This document shows, piece by piece, positions 49,126 to 58,330 of a DNA stretch of 64,000 bases. Source of the DNA: Shewanella sediminis HAW-EB3. GTDB lineage: Bacteria > Pseudomonadota > Gammaproteobacteria > Enterobacterales > Shewanellaceae. How positions within the stretch are numbered: the first letter of the stretch is position 1; every line of letters begins with the position of its first letter. The stretch covers positions 2,232,001 through 2,296,000 of the forward strand of contig NC_009831.1 in NCBI RefSeq assembly GCF_000018025.1. Direction: 5' to 3'. Under the pieces are notes generated by a model, which worked only from the letters and a program-made list of their open reading frames with translations, searched no databases and was not told the DNA's origin. The position numbers and the translations under genes are program-made.

Positions 49126-49893
49126 ATGAAAAATTCCACTGAACAAGAACTCGTTACACCACTTTCTACTTTTACGGTCTCGGCAAGAGGTAAGAACCGA
49201 CTGGAGCCAATCGGCAACTTTCTTAAGACAAACTTCGCTTCACTTCCCCTGAGTCAGGTTGAGAGTATTTTTGGTTTTGTCGAGCGTTCGACCCTGTATG
49301 GTGGCCGGGCCTTTCAACAACGACAACTATCCAATAGCGATGTATTACAACTCAATGAGTGGGGGATTGGGGTCAGGATCCCGATGACAAATCACTTTGC
49401 TACCCGCGATGAATTTCAGCAAAACAGTCGCATCTTGCAGAAGTACCATAACCCGCTTAACTCCATTATCTGCACCAATGATGACCTGGCTCAATGGATC
49501 CGAAACGACTTTCCTGATTATGATATCGAAGCCAGTGTGATTAAAAATATCACCACCTCCAGCCAGATTGAAGATGCGTTATCTATCTACACGACGGTCG
49601 TCTTGCCTATGGTTGCAAACGATGACGATGCCCTGTTAGACAGTATCGAAGATAAGAGCCGGATTAGGTTGTTTGCCAATGCCGGATGCGCCTATACCTG
49701 TCCCGCCAGGATCTGCTATAAATCTTTCTCAAAGATGAATAAGTTTACCGGGGATGAGTTTAAGTGCTCACAGCCGATAAAGGCTCGGACAAGTAAAGGC
49801 ATGATTGATTTTGACCTGCAGCGCCTGCGCGATAAAGGTTTCCATAAATTCAAGCTGCTACGTGCTCAGGTAGGTAATCAAACCGGTTATTAG
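49126..49893 (+). CDS. Short U32-peptidase-like protein with a cysteine cluster
   Basis: 255 residues, soluble, no signal. The middle reads like the second half of a U32-type TIM barrel (NSIICTNDDLAQWIRNDFPDYDIEASVIKNI, TVVLPMVANDDDALLDSI, IRLFANAGCAYTCPARICY). The motif C-x3-C-P-x3-C (about 205-214) resembles cysteine clusters that hold Fe-S in U32 relatives such as UbiU/UbiV, with another Cys near 234. Half the usual size of U32 proteins. Function unknown; U32 assignment is from motif recognition only. It stands alone with 280 bp of upstream sequence. Confidence 0.55.
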   Translation: MKNSTEQELVTPLSTFTVSARGKNRLEPIGNFLKTNFASLPLSQVESIFGFVERSTLYGGRAFQQRQLSNSDVLQLNEWGIGVRIPMTNHFATRDEFQQNSRILQKYHNPLNSIICTNDDLAQWIRNDFPDYDIEASVIKNITTSSQIEDALSIYTTVVLPMVANDDDALLDSIEDKSRIRLFANAGCAYTCPARICYKSFSKMNKFTGDEFKCSQPIKARTSKGMIDFDLQRLRDKGFHKFKLLRAQVGNQTGY

Positions 49894-49987
49894 TCGTATA
49901 AGAGATAAAGATAAGGACTTTAGAAGAGAAATATGGGTCGGTAATTGTATCTGTATTTCTCTTTCCGCATTTACGCGTTTTTAACCA

Positions 49988-50200
49988 TCAACCGCAGCAC
50001 GGTTTCCCTTCCTGCACAGGAGGGCATTTCACCGTACCATACGAGCAAAATACGCAGCAGTGACCTTTAAGCGGCCTTAGCAGCGTTTTACATGACGTAC
50101 ATTCGTAATACCATTGGCAAGCATTGGTCGGCATCTCTTCGGTTTTACGATGCCCGCATACGGGACAGGTGATCTCAGAAAGTAGCTCTATGCTCTTCAT
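49988..50200 (-). CDS. GDCCVxC-type zinc-ribbon small protein
   Basis: 70 residues, eleven cysteines. Zinc-ribbon pairs CPVCGH and CTSCKT lead to the family signature, here GHCCVFCSYGTVKCPPVQ (about 46-63), with GH instead of the usual GD. NCBI-style families of this kind are called GDCCVxC domain (seleno)proteins and often travel with metal transporters. Here all positions are Cys, no selenocysteine codon. It lies downstream of the hydrogenase operon but beyond its terminator. Metal handling is an inference. Confidence 0.8.
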   Translation of the reverse strand: MKSIELLSEITCPVCGHRKTEEMPTNACQWYYECTSCKTLLRPLKGHCCVFCSYGTVKCPPVQEGKPCCG

Positions 50201-50274
50201 TTCGACTCCTTAACGGGCTTAGCCGACAGATATACACTCTGTTTCTAGAAGGAAGATGGGAGAAGTTATGTGAT

Positions 50275-50301
50275 AAAAGAGGAGGGGCTCCTCCTCTTTT
50301 T
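50275..50301 (-). terminator. Terminator at the end of the hydrogenase operon
   Basis: Stem AAAAGAGGAG/CTCCTCTTTT with a GC-rich loop, 100 bases after the mini-HupE-like stop and before the zinc-ribbon gene. Works in both orientations. Confidence 0.88.
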
Positions 50302-50401
50302 CATTTTTGAACAAGGACTTCAAATATACTTTTGAGTTTTTGTCTCGAAATTCAGAGCCCATTGTTCATCACACACAAACTTTCGCCTGAGGCGTTAGTT
50401 G

Positions 50402-50569
50402 TTATTGATTTTTTTTCCAGACAAATGCACCAGCAGCAATGATCACAACGGCTACTAACGGCAATATATCAAACATGTGGTGGAACATGCCTACACCTTC
50501 ATGTCCTGAATGTGCCCATGCCATTGTTGGCATAGCGAGTAGTGCGATCATAGATAATACTGTCTTCAT
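50402..50569 (-). CDS. 55-residue histidine-rich single-pass membrane peptide (mini-HupE-like)
   Basis: A short gene reading ATG at 50569 to TAA at 50402, with GGAG seven bases before the ATG. Signal peptide 1-19 (MKTVLSMIALLAMPTMAWA) is followed by AHSGHEGVGMFHHMFD, which carries four His and is like the N-terminus of HupE/UreJ nickel permeases. One membrane helix follows (ILPLVAVVIIAAGAFVW) and a KKNQ tail. It lies 86 bases past hypA on the same strand with no terminator between, so it is probably the last gene of the hya-hyp operon. Role in nickel handling is inferred from context and His content. Confidence 0.72.
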   Translation of the reverse strand: MKTVLSMIALLAMPTMAWAHSGHEGVGMFHHMFDILPLVAVVIIAAGAFVWKKNQ

Positions 50570-50655
50570 AGGTAACTCCATTTTGTTTGTTGTAGGTTTA
50601 GTTTCAAAAGGTTTTAATCTTTAATTCTTCAATTTGTTGCTATTTTTTAATAACG

Positions 50656-51003
50656 CTATTCTGTCTCGAGTTCGAGTTGCATCAACAACATCTCTTCACC
50701 ATCGGTAAGCCGGGTATTGAAACTCTTGCATTGCGGACAGATGAGATTTCTCTCTTCCAGTTGAGTCTGGGTGTCGCAATCACTGCAATGGATCACCAGC
50801 GGCTGGATCTGCATCTCGAGCTCGGCATTCTTGCAAATGCCATCGAGTTTAAACGTCTCAAACGCCGTCTTAAGCAGCTCGGGTTCGACACCACTCATCA
50901 CACCAATTTTTATGACCACTCGCGCAATGCTATTAGCCCGGTTTTCGATGGCATGTTGTTCACACTGCTCTATCAGGGCGCTGACTATAGAGTACTCATG
51001 CAT
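50656..51003 (-). CDS. hypA: HypA, hydrogenase nickel-insertion protein
   Basis: 115 residues. N-terminal MHE (nickel ligands Met1, His2, Glu3) and a zinc site made of C73-x2-C76 and C89-x2-C92. Delivers Ni to the hydrogenase large subunit with HypB. Follows hypE with two bases between; last of the maturation genes. Confidence 0.96.
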   Translation of the reverse strand: MHEYSIVSALIEQCEQHAIENRANSIARVVIKIGVMSGVEPELLKTAFETFKLDGICKNAELEMQIQPLVIHCSDCDTQTQLEERNLICPQCKSFNTRLTDGEEMLLMQLELETE

Positions 51004-51005
51004 GA

Positions 51006-52022
51006 TTAGCAGATCCTCGGTAGCAACTCACCGTGAGGGAGATCCAGGTAGCGATTACTTCCCCATGGCGTTTTGATAACGACTTTGCCAAGGTGCTCAT
51101 CGGTCACCGTGCCTATGATGGCGGCATTCTCGCAGTGACCGTAGCGTTGCATTATCTCTAACGCCCCTGCCGCGATCTCCTGAGGGAGTGCGATGATAAA
51201 CGTACCTTCGTTGGCTAAATCATGTGCCTCAAAACCATAGAGTTCGCACAAACCTTTCACTTCATCACAGATAGGGATGGCTGACTCTTCAACCTTAATA
51301 CCGACATTCGAGGCCACTGCCCACTCATTGAGAACTGCGGCTAATCCGCCTCGCGTTGCATCACGCATGGCATGAATGTCAATATTTGCGGCGATGAGCT
51401 GCTCGATAACCGGCCATAAATTGGCACAATCACTGGTAAGCTCCGACTCGAGAGAAAGTGCCTCTCTGGCCATCAAGATTGCGGCGCCATGACGTCCTAT
51501 GTCTCGTGAGACTAAGATGGCATCACCTTGCTGAATGTTCTTGACCGAGATCCCCTTGTGCAACACTCGTCCCACGCCGGAAGTATTGATAAACAGACCA
51601 TCGGCGCAACCTTTCGGCACCACCTTGGTATCGCCACAGACGATGCGTGTGCCACTCTTGGCTAACTCCTGACTCATACTCGCAGCGATAGTTTTGAGCT
51701 TAGAAACCTCGAAACCCTCTTCGATGATGAAACTACAGCTCAGGTATTGAGGCTCTGCACCCATCATCGCCAGATCGTTAACCGTGCCGGCGATAGCCAG
51801 TTTGCCGATATCGCCGCCGGCGAAGAAAATAGGGGCGACGGTAAACGAGTCTGTGGTAAATGCCGTCTCACCGGACAGGTTCAGTAGTGCCGCATCCTCT
51901 TCGCTGTTCAGGATCGGATTATGAAACTCACTGAAGAAAATATCCTGGATCAGTGCGTTCATCTCTTTACCACCGCCACCATGGCTAAGCTGAACGGTTT
52001 TGCTCTTCATTTTATTCGACAT
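51006..52022 (-). CDS. hypE: HypE, cyanide-ligand synthesis protein
   Basis: 338 residues, PurM-like fold. N-terminal [18 protein letters not shown]-binding GDTKVVPKG, and the invariant C-terminal Cys338 (PRIC) that carries the thiocarboxamide turned into cyanide. Acts with HypF, which supplies the carbamoyl group. Two bases from hypD. Confidence 0.97.
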   Translation of the reverse strand: MSNKMKSKTVQLSHGGGGKEMNALIQDIFFSEFHNPILNSEEDAALLNLSGETAFTTDSFTVAPIFFAGGDIGKLAIAGTVNDLAMMGAEPQYLSCSFIIEEGFEVSKLKTIAASMSQELAKSGTRIVCGDTKVVPKGCADGLFINTSGVGRVLHKGISVKNIQQGDAILVSRDIGRHGAAILMAREALSLESELTSDCANLWPVIEQLIAANIDIHAMRDATRGGLAAVLNEWAVASNVGIKVEESAIPICDEVKGLCELYGFEAHDLANEGTFIIALPQEIAAGALEIMQRYGHCENAAIIGTVTDEHLGKVVIKTPWGSNRYLDLPHGELLPRIC

Positions 52023-52024
52023 GG

Positions 52025-53140
52025 TTAAACTCCGTTGTAGCGGTAGTAAGCGTTACAGGCACCTTCAGAGCTGACCATACAACTGCCCAGTGGTGATTCA
52101 GGACTGCAACCTCGCCCGAAGACTTTACAATCTTTCGGGTTAGCGAGTCCGCGCAGGATATCACCGCACTGACAGGCTTTATGGTCGTCGATCTCTTTTA
52201 CCGGCAACCTGTCGGCGTAGATGAGTTCAGCATCCCGGTGGGCATATTGTGAGCTGAGTTTCAGGGCGGAATTTGGGATCGGGCCGAGTCCACGCCAGCG
52301 GAAATCTTCTCTTATTTCGAAGAAGTGCTCGTTCTTCTCCTGTGCGGCAAGGTTTCCCTCTTCGGTCACGGCTCGGCTATATTGCACATCGAGCTCGGCC
52401 ACACCTTGCGCCTTCTGCTTGGTAATTCTTAAGATGGACTCCATAACGTCGACAGGTTCAAAACCCGATACCACAACAGGCATATGGTAATTATCAACGG
52501 CAGGACGATAGACCTTAGCGCCACTTATCACGCTGACGTGAGCCGGACCGATAAAGGCGTTAACCGTCGCCTTGGGATCCGCCATGACCGCATCCATTGC
52601 CGGTGGCACTAACACATGGTTGATATGAAACAGCAGGTTATCGATATTTCTCTTTTCTGCCTGCTCGAGAAGAACCGCTGTCATAGGGGTAGATGTTTCA
52701 AAGCCGATAGCAAAGAAGATAACGGTTTTATCCGGGTTATCGATGGCGATAGCCAGAGTATCGAGTGGATCGTAGATCGGACGAATGTCGCACCCTTTCG
52801 ACCTGAACTCGGCGAGGCTGCCTTTCGAACCCGGCACCCTGATCATGTCGCCTAATGTGACGAGAATGACATTAGGTAGACTGGCAAGTGTCGCGGCATG
52901 GTCGATACGCTCTTTAGGCATGATACAAACCGGGCATCCGGGCCCATGGATGAACTTAATGTTCTCAGGCAAGAGCTGATTCAAACCATATTTCATGATG
53001 GTGTGAGTATGTCCACCGCACACTTCCATGATGTTAATGGGTTCTGAACATTTTGCCGCTTCTATGGCGATCATCTCCGCCAGTTTAGCAATGGTTTTAG
53101 GGTCTCTGAACCCTTGGTAAAGTGATTTCAGTGCTAACAT
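52025..53140 (-). CDS. hypD: HypD, Fe(CN)2CO assembly scaffold
   Basis: 371 residues. Iron-binding and redox motifs: MEVCGGHTHTIMKYG (Cys41), HGPGCPVCIMP (Cys69, Cys72), IFFAIGFETSTPMTA, and a C-terminal 4Fe-4S Cys cluster (CQCGDILRG, CKVFGRGCSPESPLGSCMVSSEGACNAYY). Forms the HypCD complex where the Fe(CN)2CO unit is built. Four bases from hypC. Confidence 0.97.
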   Translation of the reverse strand: MLALKSLYQGFRDPKTIAKLAEMIAIEAAKCSEPINIMEVCGGHTHTIMKYGLNQLLPENIKFIHGPGCPVCIMPKERIDHAATLASLPNVILVTLGDMIRVPGSKGSLAEFRSKGCDIRPIYDPLDTLAIAIDNPDKTVIFFAIGFETSTPMTAVLLEQAEKRNIDNLLFHINHVLVPPAMDAVMADPKATVNAFIGPAHVSVISGAKVYRPAVDNYHMPVVVSGFEPVDVMESILRITKQKAQGVAELDVQYSRAVTEEGNLAAQEKNEHFFEIREDFRWRGLGPIPNSALKLSSQYAHRDAELIYADRLPVKEIDDHKACQCGDILRGLANPKDCKVFGRGCSPESPLGSCMVSSEGACNAYYRYNGV

Positions 53141-53144
53141 TCAA

Positions 53145-53384
53145 CTACTCCGCCGCGGCCATTTTTTCGACTATTTCGTTATAAAGCTCGATGCTCTCTA
53201 AGGCATCGGCTTTATCGATTTTATTCATGACGAATCCGATGTGGATCAAGACATAGTCACCAATTTCCAGGGGCTCAGGCATCAGGTGTGCGCTGACTTT
53301 TCTCTTTACGCCCATGGTTTCAACTGTGACGCTTTGCTCCTCTTCGTGAAGCTCAACGACCTGAGAAGGAATAGATAAACACAT
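53145..53384 (-). CDS. hypC: HypC, maturation chaperone
   Basis: 79 residues. N-terminal MCLSIPSQV (Cys2 exposed after Met removal), GVKRKVSAHLMPE and DYVLIHIGFVMNKID with the conserved His. Carries the Fe(CN)2CO unit from HypD to the large subunit. Coupled to hypB (two-base gap). Confidence 0.96.
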   Translation of the reverse strand: MCLSIPSQVVELHEEEQSVTVETMGVKRKVSAHLMPEPLEIGDYVLIHIGFVMNKIDKADALESIELYNEIVEKMAAAE

Positions 53385-53386
53385 GG

Positions 53387-54145
53387 TTACGCTCCTTTAC
53401 GGTGAGTTTTTAGCCAGTTAGCAACTTGAGTCATCGAGTCGCCATCCTTAATAGAGACCTCAATGACCTCAACTTCAGGATTGAGCTTCTTAACCTGTGC
53501 GCGGGCTTCCTCGACACTGAAATCAAAATAGGGGAGTAGGTCGCACTTTGTGATCAAGATAAGATCGGCGCGTCGGAACATAACCGGATACTTCTCAACT
53601 TTATCATCGCCTTCAGGTACCGATACCAGGACGACATTGAGGTGGGTACCCACATCATACGAGGCCGGGCAGACGAGGTTACCGACGTTTTCCACGAAGC
53701 AGATATCGAGATCGTTGAGTTCAACATGATGCAGGGCACCATGGACCATAAAGGCATCGAGGTGACAAGCCGAGCCGGTTTGGATCTGATAAGCGTCGAT
53801 CCCTTTGGCTTTTAATCTGTCAGCATCGCGCGATGTTTCGAGATCGCCTTCGATAACAGCATATTTGAGATCTGTGTATTCATGGAGATTTTCAAGCAAA
53901 GTTGTCTTACCGCTACCCGGGCTACTCATTAAGTTGAAGGCCGTGACGCCATTAGCTTCAAAATGTTCTCTGTTATGGGCGGCTTCAATATCATTTTTAT
54001 CGAGTATTTTATGGATAACCGCTAAGGTTTTCTTATCATTCAGTTGGGGATTACTATGTAGATCGCCGTGAGTGTGATGTTCATGGTCATGGGAATGCTC
54101 GCCATGGGAGGGACGAGTCAGTGAACAGCCGCAATCTTTACACAT
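53387..54145 (-). CDS. hypB: HypB, nickel-binding GTPase
   Basis: 252 residues. N-terminal high-affinity Ni motif (Cys2, Cys5, Cys7) and a His-rich segment (15-30, about eight His) that stores Ni. G-domain with P-loop SSPGSGKTT at 74-82, internal metal site CxxH around GSACHLDAFMVH, and TKCDLLPYF. Inserts Ni with HypA. Downstream of hypF by about 100 bases. Confidence 0.97.
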   Translation of the reverse strand: MCKDCGCSLTRPSHGEHSHDHEHHTHGDLHSNPQLNDKKTLAVIHKILDKNDIEAAHNREHFEANGVTAFNLMSSPGSGKTTLLENLHEYTDLKYAVIEGDLETSRDADRLKAKGIDAYQIQTGSACHLDAFMVHGALHHVELNDLDICFVENVGNLVCPASYDVGTHLNVVLVSVPEGDDKVEKYPVMFRRADLILITKCDLLPYFDFSVEEARAQVKKLNPEVEVIEVSIKDGDSMTQVANWLKTHRKGA

Positions 54146-54247
54146 TGTTGTACTCCATTTTTAGTCCTGATGTTAAATAATGTCTGAAAATGTGAAAATT
54201 TCTTTGATTCCCATCAGGTCAGTTATTGATTCTTGTTGTTTTGGTCG

Positions 54248-56599
54248 TTATTTGTGATGCAAGCCATACCAGAGCTGGCCTAGTGCAATACCACCATCGT
54301 TAATCGGAACATGATGGGGCATTAAACGCTTACTACCTTGCTCGTTTAGCTTTGTGATACATAGCTCAGAGAGATACCGGTTTTGAAAGACACCGCCAGA
54401 TAACACCACCGGCAGGGGTGAGTGTTGTTTTGCAAGTTTGGCGACGGCATCGCCCAGGCTATTCATAAATCCACGTGCAATAGCACAGACTCTCTGTTCA
54501 GTTAATGTCTCTTGGGTTACGCTGGAGACTAACTGCTTAAACAGGGTATCGAGGTGCCACATGCCATCGATAACAGGTAGTGAGTAACAAAACTCCTCGG
54601 TTGCTATGTGATCGTCGAATCGATTGGCCGCCGCTTCGAGTAACATACCGGCCTGGCCCTCAAATTGGTTTTTCTCTATCAAGCCCAGTAGTACGGCGAC
54701 CGCATCGAAAATACGACCGATAGAAGAGGTTTCGATGCAGCGACTCTTGCTCTGCCAAATTTTATGCAGATTCTCTATGAGTCTTGGGTCGGTTTTAGTC
54801 AAAATGGGCAGTGAAAGAGCACCAAGTTCCTCTAAGGAGTACTGCTGAAACAGGATTGCCAGCAGCAAACGTTTCGGATCCTTAATTGCCTGTTCTCCAC
54901 CTATTAGCATAAAAGGTTTAATGTGGCAGACTCGTTCGAAGCCATTCACATCGGCGATAAGCGCCTCGCCACCCCATAAGGACTGGTCGTCACCAAGACC
55001 GGTTCCATCGAAGCTAAAACCGAGTACCTTATCCTTAACCTGATTGACGGCCATGACACTGAGTATATGGGCATGATGATGCTGTATTTCTAACTGTTTA
55101 ACTCCCTCGTTCAGTTCGATAAAGCGCTGCGCCCATTTAGAGGGGGCGTAGTCAGGATGTTTATCCCGGATAACGGTTTTAGGGCTAAATTGATACAGGC
55201 GTTTAAAGGTGGCCAATGTATGTTCAAAATAGCTTTCGGCTTCTAAGCTAAACAGATCGCCGATATGGGGACTTAATACCATTTTGTCGGCGAATCCAAA
55301 GGCGATAGAATTCTTTTGCTGTGCACCTACAGCGAGCTGATGCGACGCACTGCCTGTGGGATTGCGTATGCTCAATGGCGCGAAGCCACGGGCCAGACGC
55401 AACACCTGAACCTCATCGCCGATACATTGAATGACACTGTCATCACAGGCGTTGATGATGGGACGGTTATGATCCAGAATTGAATCTACCACCTCAGAAA
55501 GCTGAGCGATGATCTCTTTCCCATCACAAATTATCGGTTCACCGCTGCGATTAGCACTGGTGGCTACGATAGGAATATCTAACTCTTTGAGAAGCAGGGA
55601 ATGCAGAGGCGTGTAGGGTAAAAACACCCCTAACTTATCGATTCCTGGCGCGATTGCCGGGCTTAAATTGACCGTGTTTGAGCGGTTTTTGGTCATGATG
55701 GTGATAGGTCTTTCAATCGAGGTGAGCTGATCCCACTCAAATTGTGAACCTGTCACGATGGATTTTGCCATCTCAAGACTACTCACCATGACTGCTAATG
55801 GTTTACCCGGTCGTCTCTTTCGCTCTCTCAACCGCTGAACCGCATCATGATTGGTCGCGTCACAGACTAAATGGAATCCACCAAGCCCTTTAATTGCAAC
55901 TATTTCGCCTTGTAATAGCCGTTGAACCGTTTCGGTCAGTGCCATATCTGCATGCGAGACGATATCTCCATCGCTCGAGAGCAGAGACAGTTGTGGCCCG
56001 CACTGCGGGCAGCTGACGGGCTGAGCATGGTAACGCCTGTCCATTGGATCGAGATAGGAAGCTTCACAACGTGAACACATGGCAAAGCTTGCCATTGAGG
56101 TGTGTTTTCTGTCGTAGGGCAAGGCCTTAATCAGAGTATATCTTGGGCCGCAGTTGGTGCAGTTAGTAAACGGATAACGGTAATGGCGGTTATCCGGGGC
56201 ATTGATCTCCTCCAGACAGGCGCTGCAGCAACTCTTATCGGGCGAGACTGCCACAACAGCACTCGTGTTACCATCACTGGCCACTATGATGAAATCCTGG
56301 CAATCATCGACAATGGCAATCGGCTTTGAGCTGAGCGTATCGATACGAGCGAGCGGGGGAGGAGAGGTATCAAAACGCGCGATAAAACTTTCAATATTGC
56401 GCCATTTCCCCTGAACTTCAATGGTGACTCCCTGGCCATTGTTGAGCACGAAACCACAGAGTTCTTCATCCTTAGCATAGCGATAGACGAAGGGGCGGAA
56501 GCCGACCCCTTGAACGATACCTGTGACAATGATTTCAACCCTTACAGCCGAGTTCGGCTGTAAGGAAGAGAGAGTGTTATTTTCTCTTGTTTCAATCAT
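54248..56599 (-). CDS. hypF: HypF, carbamoyltransferase
   Basis: 783 residues, full-length. Acylphosphatase domain (about 20-110, IVQGVGFRPFVYR), zinc-finger region (about 125-205, CSACLEE, CTNCGP, CSRCEA, CPQCGP), YrdC-like domain (KGLGGFHLVCDATN), and the Kae1-like domain with HHHAH and the closing GGVFQNRYLSELC and INDGGIALGQ motifs. Makes thiocarbamate on HypE from carbamoyl phosphate. The next upstream gene is a shorter paralogue of the same architecture. Confidence 0.97.
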   Translation of the reverse strand: MIETRENNTLSSLQPNSAVRVEIIVTGIVQGVGFRPFVYRYAKDEELCGFVLNNGQGVTIEVQGKWRNIESFIARFDTSPPPLARIDTLSSKPIAIVDDCQDFIIVASDGNTSAVVAVSPDKSCCSACLEEINAPDNRHYRYPFTNCTNCGPRYTLIKALPYDRKHTSMASFAMCSRCEASYLDPMDRRYHAQPVSCPQCGPQLSLLSSDGDIVSHADMALTETVQRLLQGEIVAIKGLGGFHLVCDATNHDAVQRLRERKRRPGKPLAVMVSSLEMAKSIVTGSQFEWDQLTSIERPITIMTKNRSNTVNLSPAIAPGIDKLGVFLPYTPLHSLLLKELDIPIVATSANRSGEPIICDGKEIIAQLSEVVDSILDHNRPIINACDDSVIQCIGDEVQVLRLARGFAPLSIRNPTGSASHQLAVGAQQKNSIAFGFADKMVLSPHIGDLFSLEAESYFEHTLATFKRLYQFSPKTVIRDKHPDYAPSKWAQRFIELNEGVKQLEIQHHHAHILSVMAVNQVKDKVLGFSFDGTGLGDDQSLWGGEALIADVNGFERVCHIKPFMLIGGEQAIKDPKRLLLAILFQQYSLEELGALSLPILTKTDPRLIENLHKIWQSKSRCIETSSIGRIFDAVAVLLGLIEKNQFEGQAGMLLEAAANRFDDHIATEEFCYSLPVIDGMWHLDTLFKQLVSSVTQETLTEQRVCAIARGFMNSLGDAVAKLAKQHSPLPVVLSGGVFQNRYLSELCITKLNEQGSKRLMPHHVPINDGGIALGQLWYGLHHK

Positions 56600-56602
56600 G
56601 GG

Positions 56603-58330
56603 CTACTGTCTTCGCTTTTTAAGGTAAAGCCCGCCAACGGCAAGGTTGTTACCATCGAGATCCAGTCTATGATTGATTTTCAGAGGGAAATTTTTACCGA
56701 GTCTCAGAGATAACCTTTGAGTTAGCACTTCGTTGGCAAATTCACTACCGGCTAATATGACCGAATTGACCCCAATATTAAGATCCAGATGTTCAATCCA
56801 GTTCGCCAAAAAGTCGGCCAGTGAATCCTGCATACCGAATGCTAGCTTATATGAGTCTCTATCATCGGCTAATCGGAAACTTATCAGTGACCCCAATGTT
56901 TTACACCAGTTCAAGCTTCGATGTGCTTCACCTTTAGTGAGGGGATAATCGATTCTAGGTGAGTTAGACCCTCTGTGAGCCATGGCGCAACTGATTAAGG
57001 CATCGGAAAGTGCATCTTTAGTCAAGGCCTTGGTTGGCAGCCCAAGGATGATCGCCGCAATAGCCCAAAGGCTCTGTAGGTTATCCGTTGGCGAGGCTAA
57101 ATTCAGATCCAGAAGTCTGAGGTAATCATCCGGATATTTCTGTTTAAACTTTTCAACCACGCCACGTTGCGGGCTCTGTTCCAGGTGATGGTAGATGTCA
57201 TAACCTGTGGTCGGAAGCGCTGGCAGAGAGAAGAATAACTCAGATTTTTGATCTCTGTCTTGAGTCACAATCTGGCCAGTCTGCTCCTGGCTAAAGTAGA
57301 TCACAGCGCTATTTTTAAACTGACCACTCTCAAGATTTCCTGCGTGAAGGGCACAGATCCCGGCGTCGCTTCTTTCGCCACCAGTTCCTTCTGTATCCGA
57401 CTGAGAACAGTTGATCAGTCCCTTCTTCCACCTTGCGACTACGCCATTGAAACTCGCCTCATCGTGCAGAGGTTCCGGGGCATTTTCTAAAACGACAACG
57501 GGGTCGTTATTGTCGATTTCACTGGATATTTTACTCCATGCCGATTGGATCCAAACCATAGGTTTGCTGAGATTGTCGGCATGAAAGTAGACCCAATCGA
57601 TCCCTTTCTGCCTTAATATTTCACACAGAACGACCACGGCGCGATTATAGGCAAAGCAGATATCGTAAAGAGGCGCATCCAGTTTTGGGTGATCGTTAAC
57701 CGGGCGGGCGGTGATTAATGGCTTTTCAATGCTCGACAGGGCTAAGATTTGATGATCTTTGAGGTGGAACTGGGCGTTGAGAGTATTGGGATTACAGATA
57801 AGTAGCTTATCCCGGCCCGTATTGCTTAAAGGTGAAAGACTGAATGTGATGGTATCTTTATTTGGAAGTTGAGCTTCGCCATCTCTCAGTAAGGAATCTG
57901 CAATTGAAACAATATCGGTATAGGAGAGGCCCAAATGCTTTTCATGGAGACGGGTTCGGCCATGGCAACAGTCGCACTTCAAGGAGATATCGCCGAACAG
58001 AGGAGATTGGTTATCACCGAACAGTGGCAGGCACTGTTGACAAAATTCCTGCTCTACCTTGGCATCGGGTAATAGTTGATGGCTACCCATACGTGAATCT
58101 ATCAGAGATATGCGTGAATCTGTTAGCCACACAGAAATAAGGAAATCTTGTGCAATTGCATCGGCGAGGGATTCAAGTTCCTTTAACTCACCCTGGGCCT
58201 CGATAAAATAGACCTGCTCCTGATAACCTACAGTGATATTCAGCTGGTCATGATTAAGATATTGATTACACAGGTGCGCATAAAGGGGAACCTGTTTCGA
58301 ACAGGTAAATTCAAACCTAATATTCTTCAT
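56603..58330 (-). CDS. Degenerate HypF-like paralogue in the hydrogenase operon
   Basis: 575 residues from the ATG at 58330; a GTG at 58342 is an alternative start. Both overlap the hyaD end. N-terminal acylphosphatase-like stretch (about 1-70) aligns with HypF but lacks the GVGFRP motif. It then has CxxC at 97-100 and CDCC at 119-122, which look like a reduced zinc region. The C-terminus (ILAGSEFANEVLTQRL, LDGNNLAVGGLYL) aligns with HypF Kae1-like ends (LSGGVFQNRYLSEL, INDGGIALGQLWY). No HHxAH motif and no YrdC signature. Three bases from hypF. Probably a catalytically inactive maturation or scaffold factor; role unknown. Confidence 0.75.
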   Translation of the reverse strand: MKNIRFEFTCSKQVPLYAHLCNQYLNHDQLNITVGYQEQVYFIEAQGELKELESLADAIAQDFLISVWLTDSRISLIDSRMGSHQLLPDAKVEQEFCQQCLPLFGDNQSPLFGDISLKCDCCHGRTRLHEKHLGLSYTDIVSIADSLLRDGEAQLPNKDTITFSLSPLSNTGRDKLLICNPNTLNAQFHLKDHQILALSSIEKPLITARPVNDHPKLDAPLYDICFAYNRAVVVLCEILRQKGIDWVYFHADNLSKPMVWIQSAWSKISSEIDNNDPVVVLENAPEPLHDEASFNGVVARWKKGLINCSQSDTEGTGGERSDAGICALHAGNLESGQFKNSAVIYFSQEQTGQIVTQDRDQKSELFFSLPALPTTGYDIYHHLEQSPQRGVVEKFKQKYPDDYLRLLDLNLASPTDNLQSLWAIAAIILGLPTKALTKDALSDALISCAMAHRGSNSPRIDYPLTKGEAHRSLNWCKTLGSLISFRLADDRDSYKLAFGMQDSLADFLANWIEHLDLNIGVNSVILAGSEFANEVLTQRLSLRLGKNFPLKINHRLDLDGNNLAVGGLYLKKRRQ

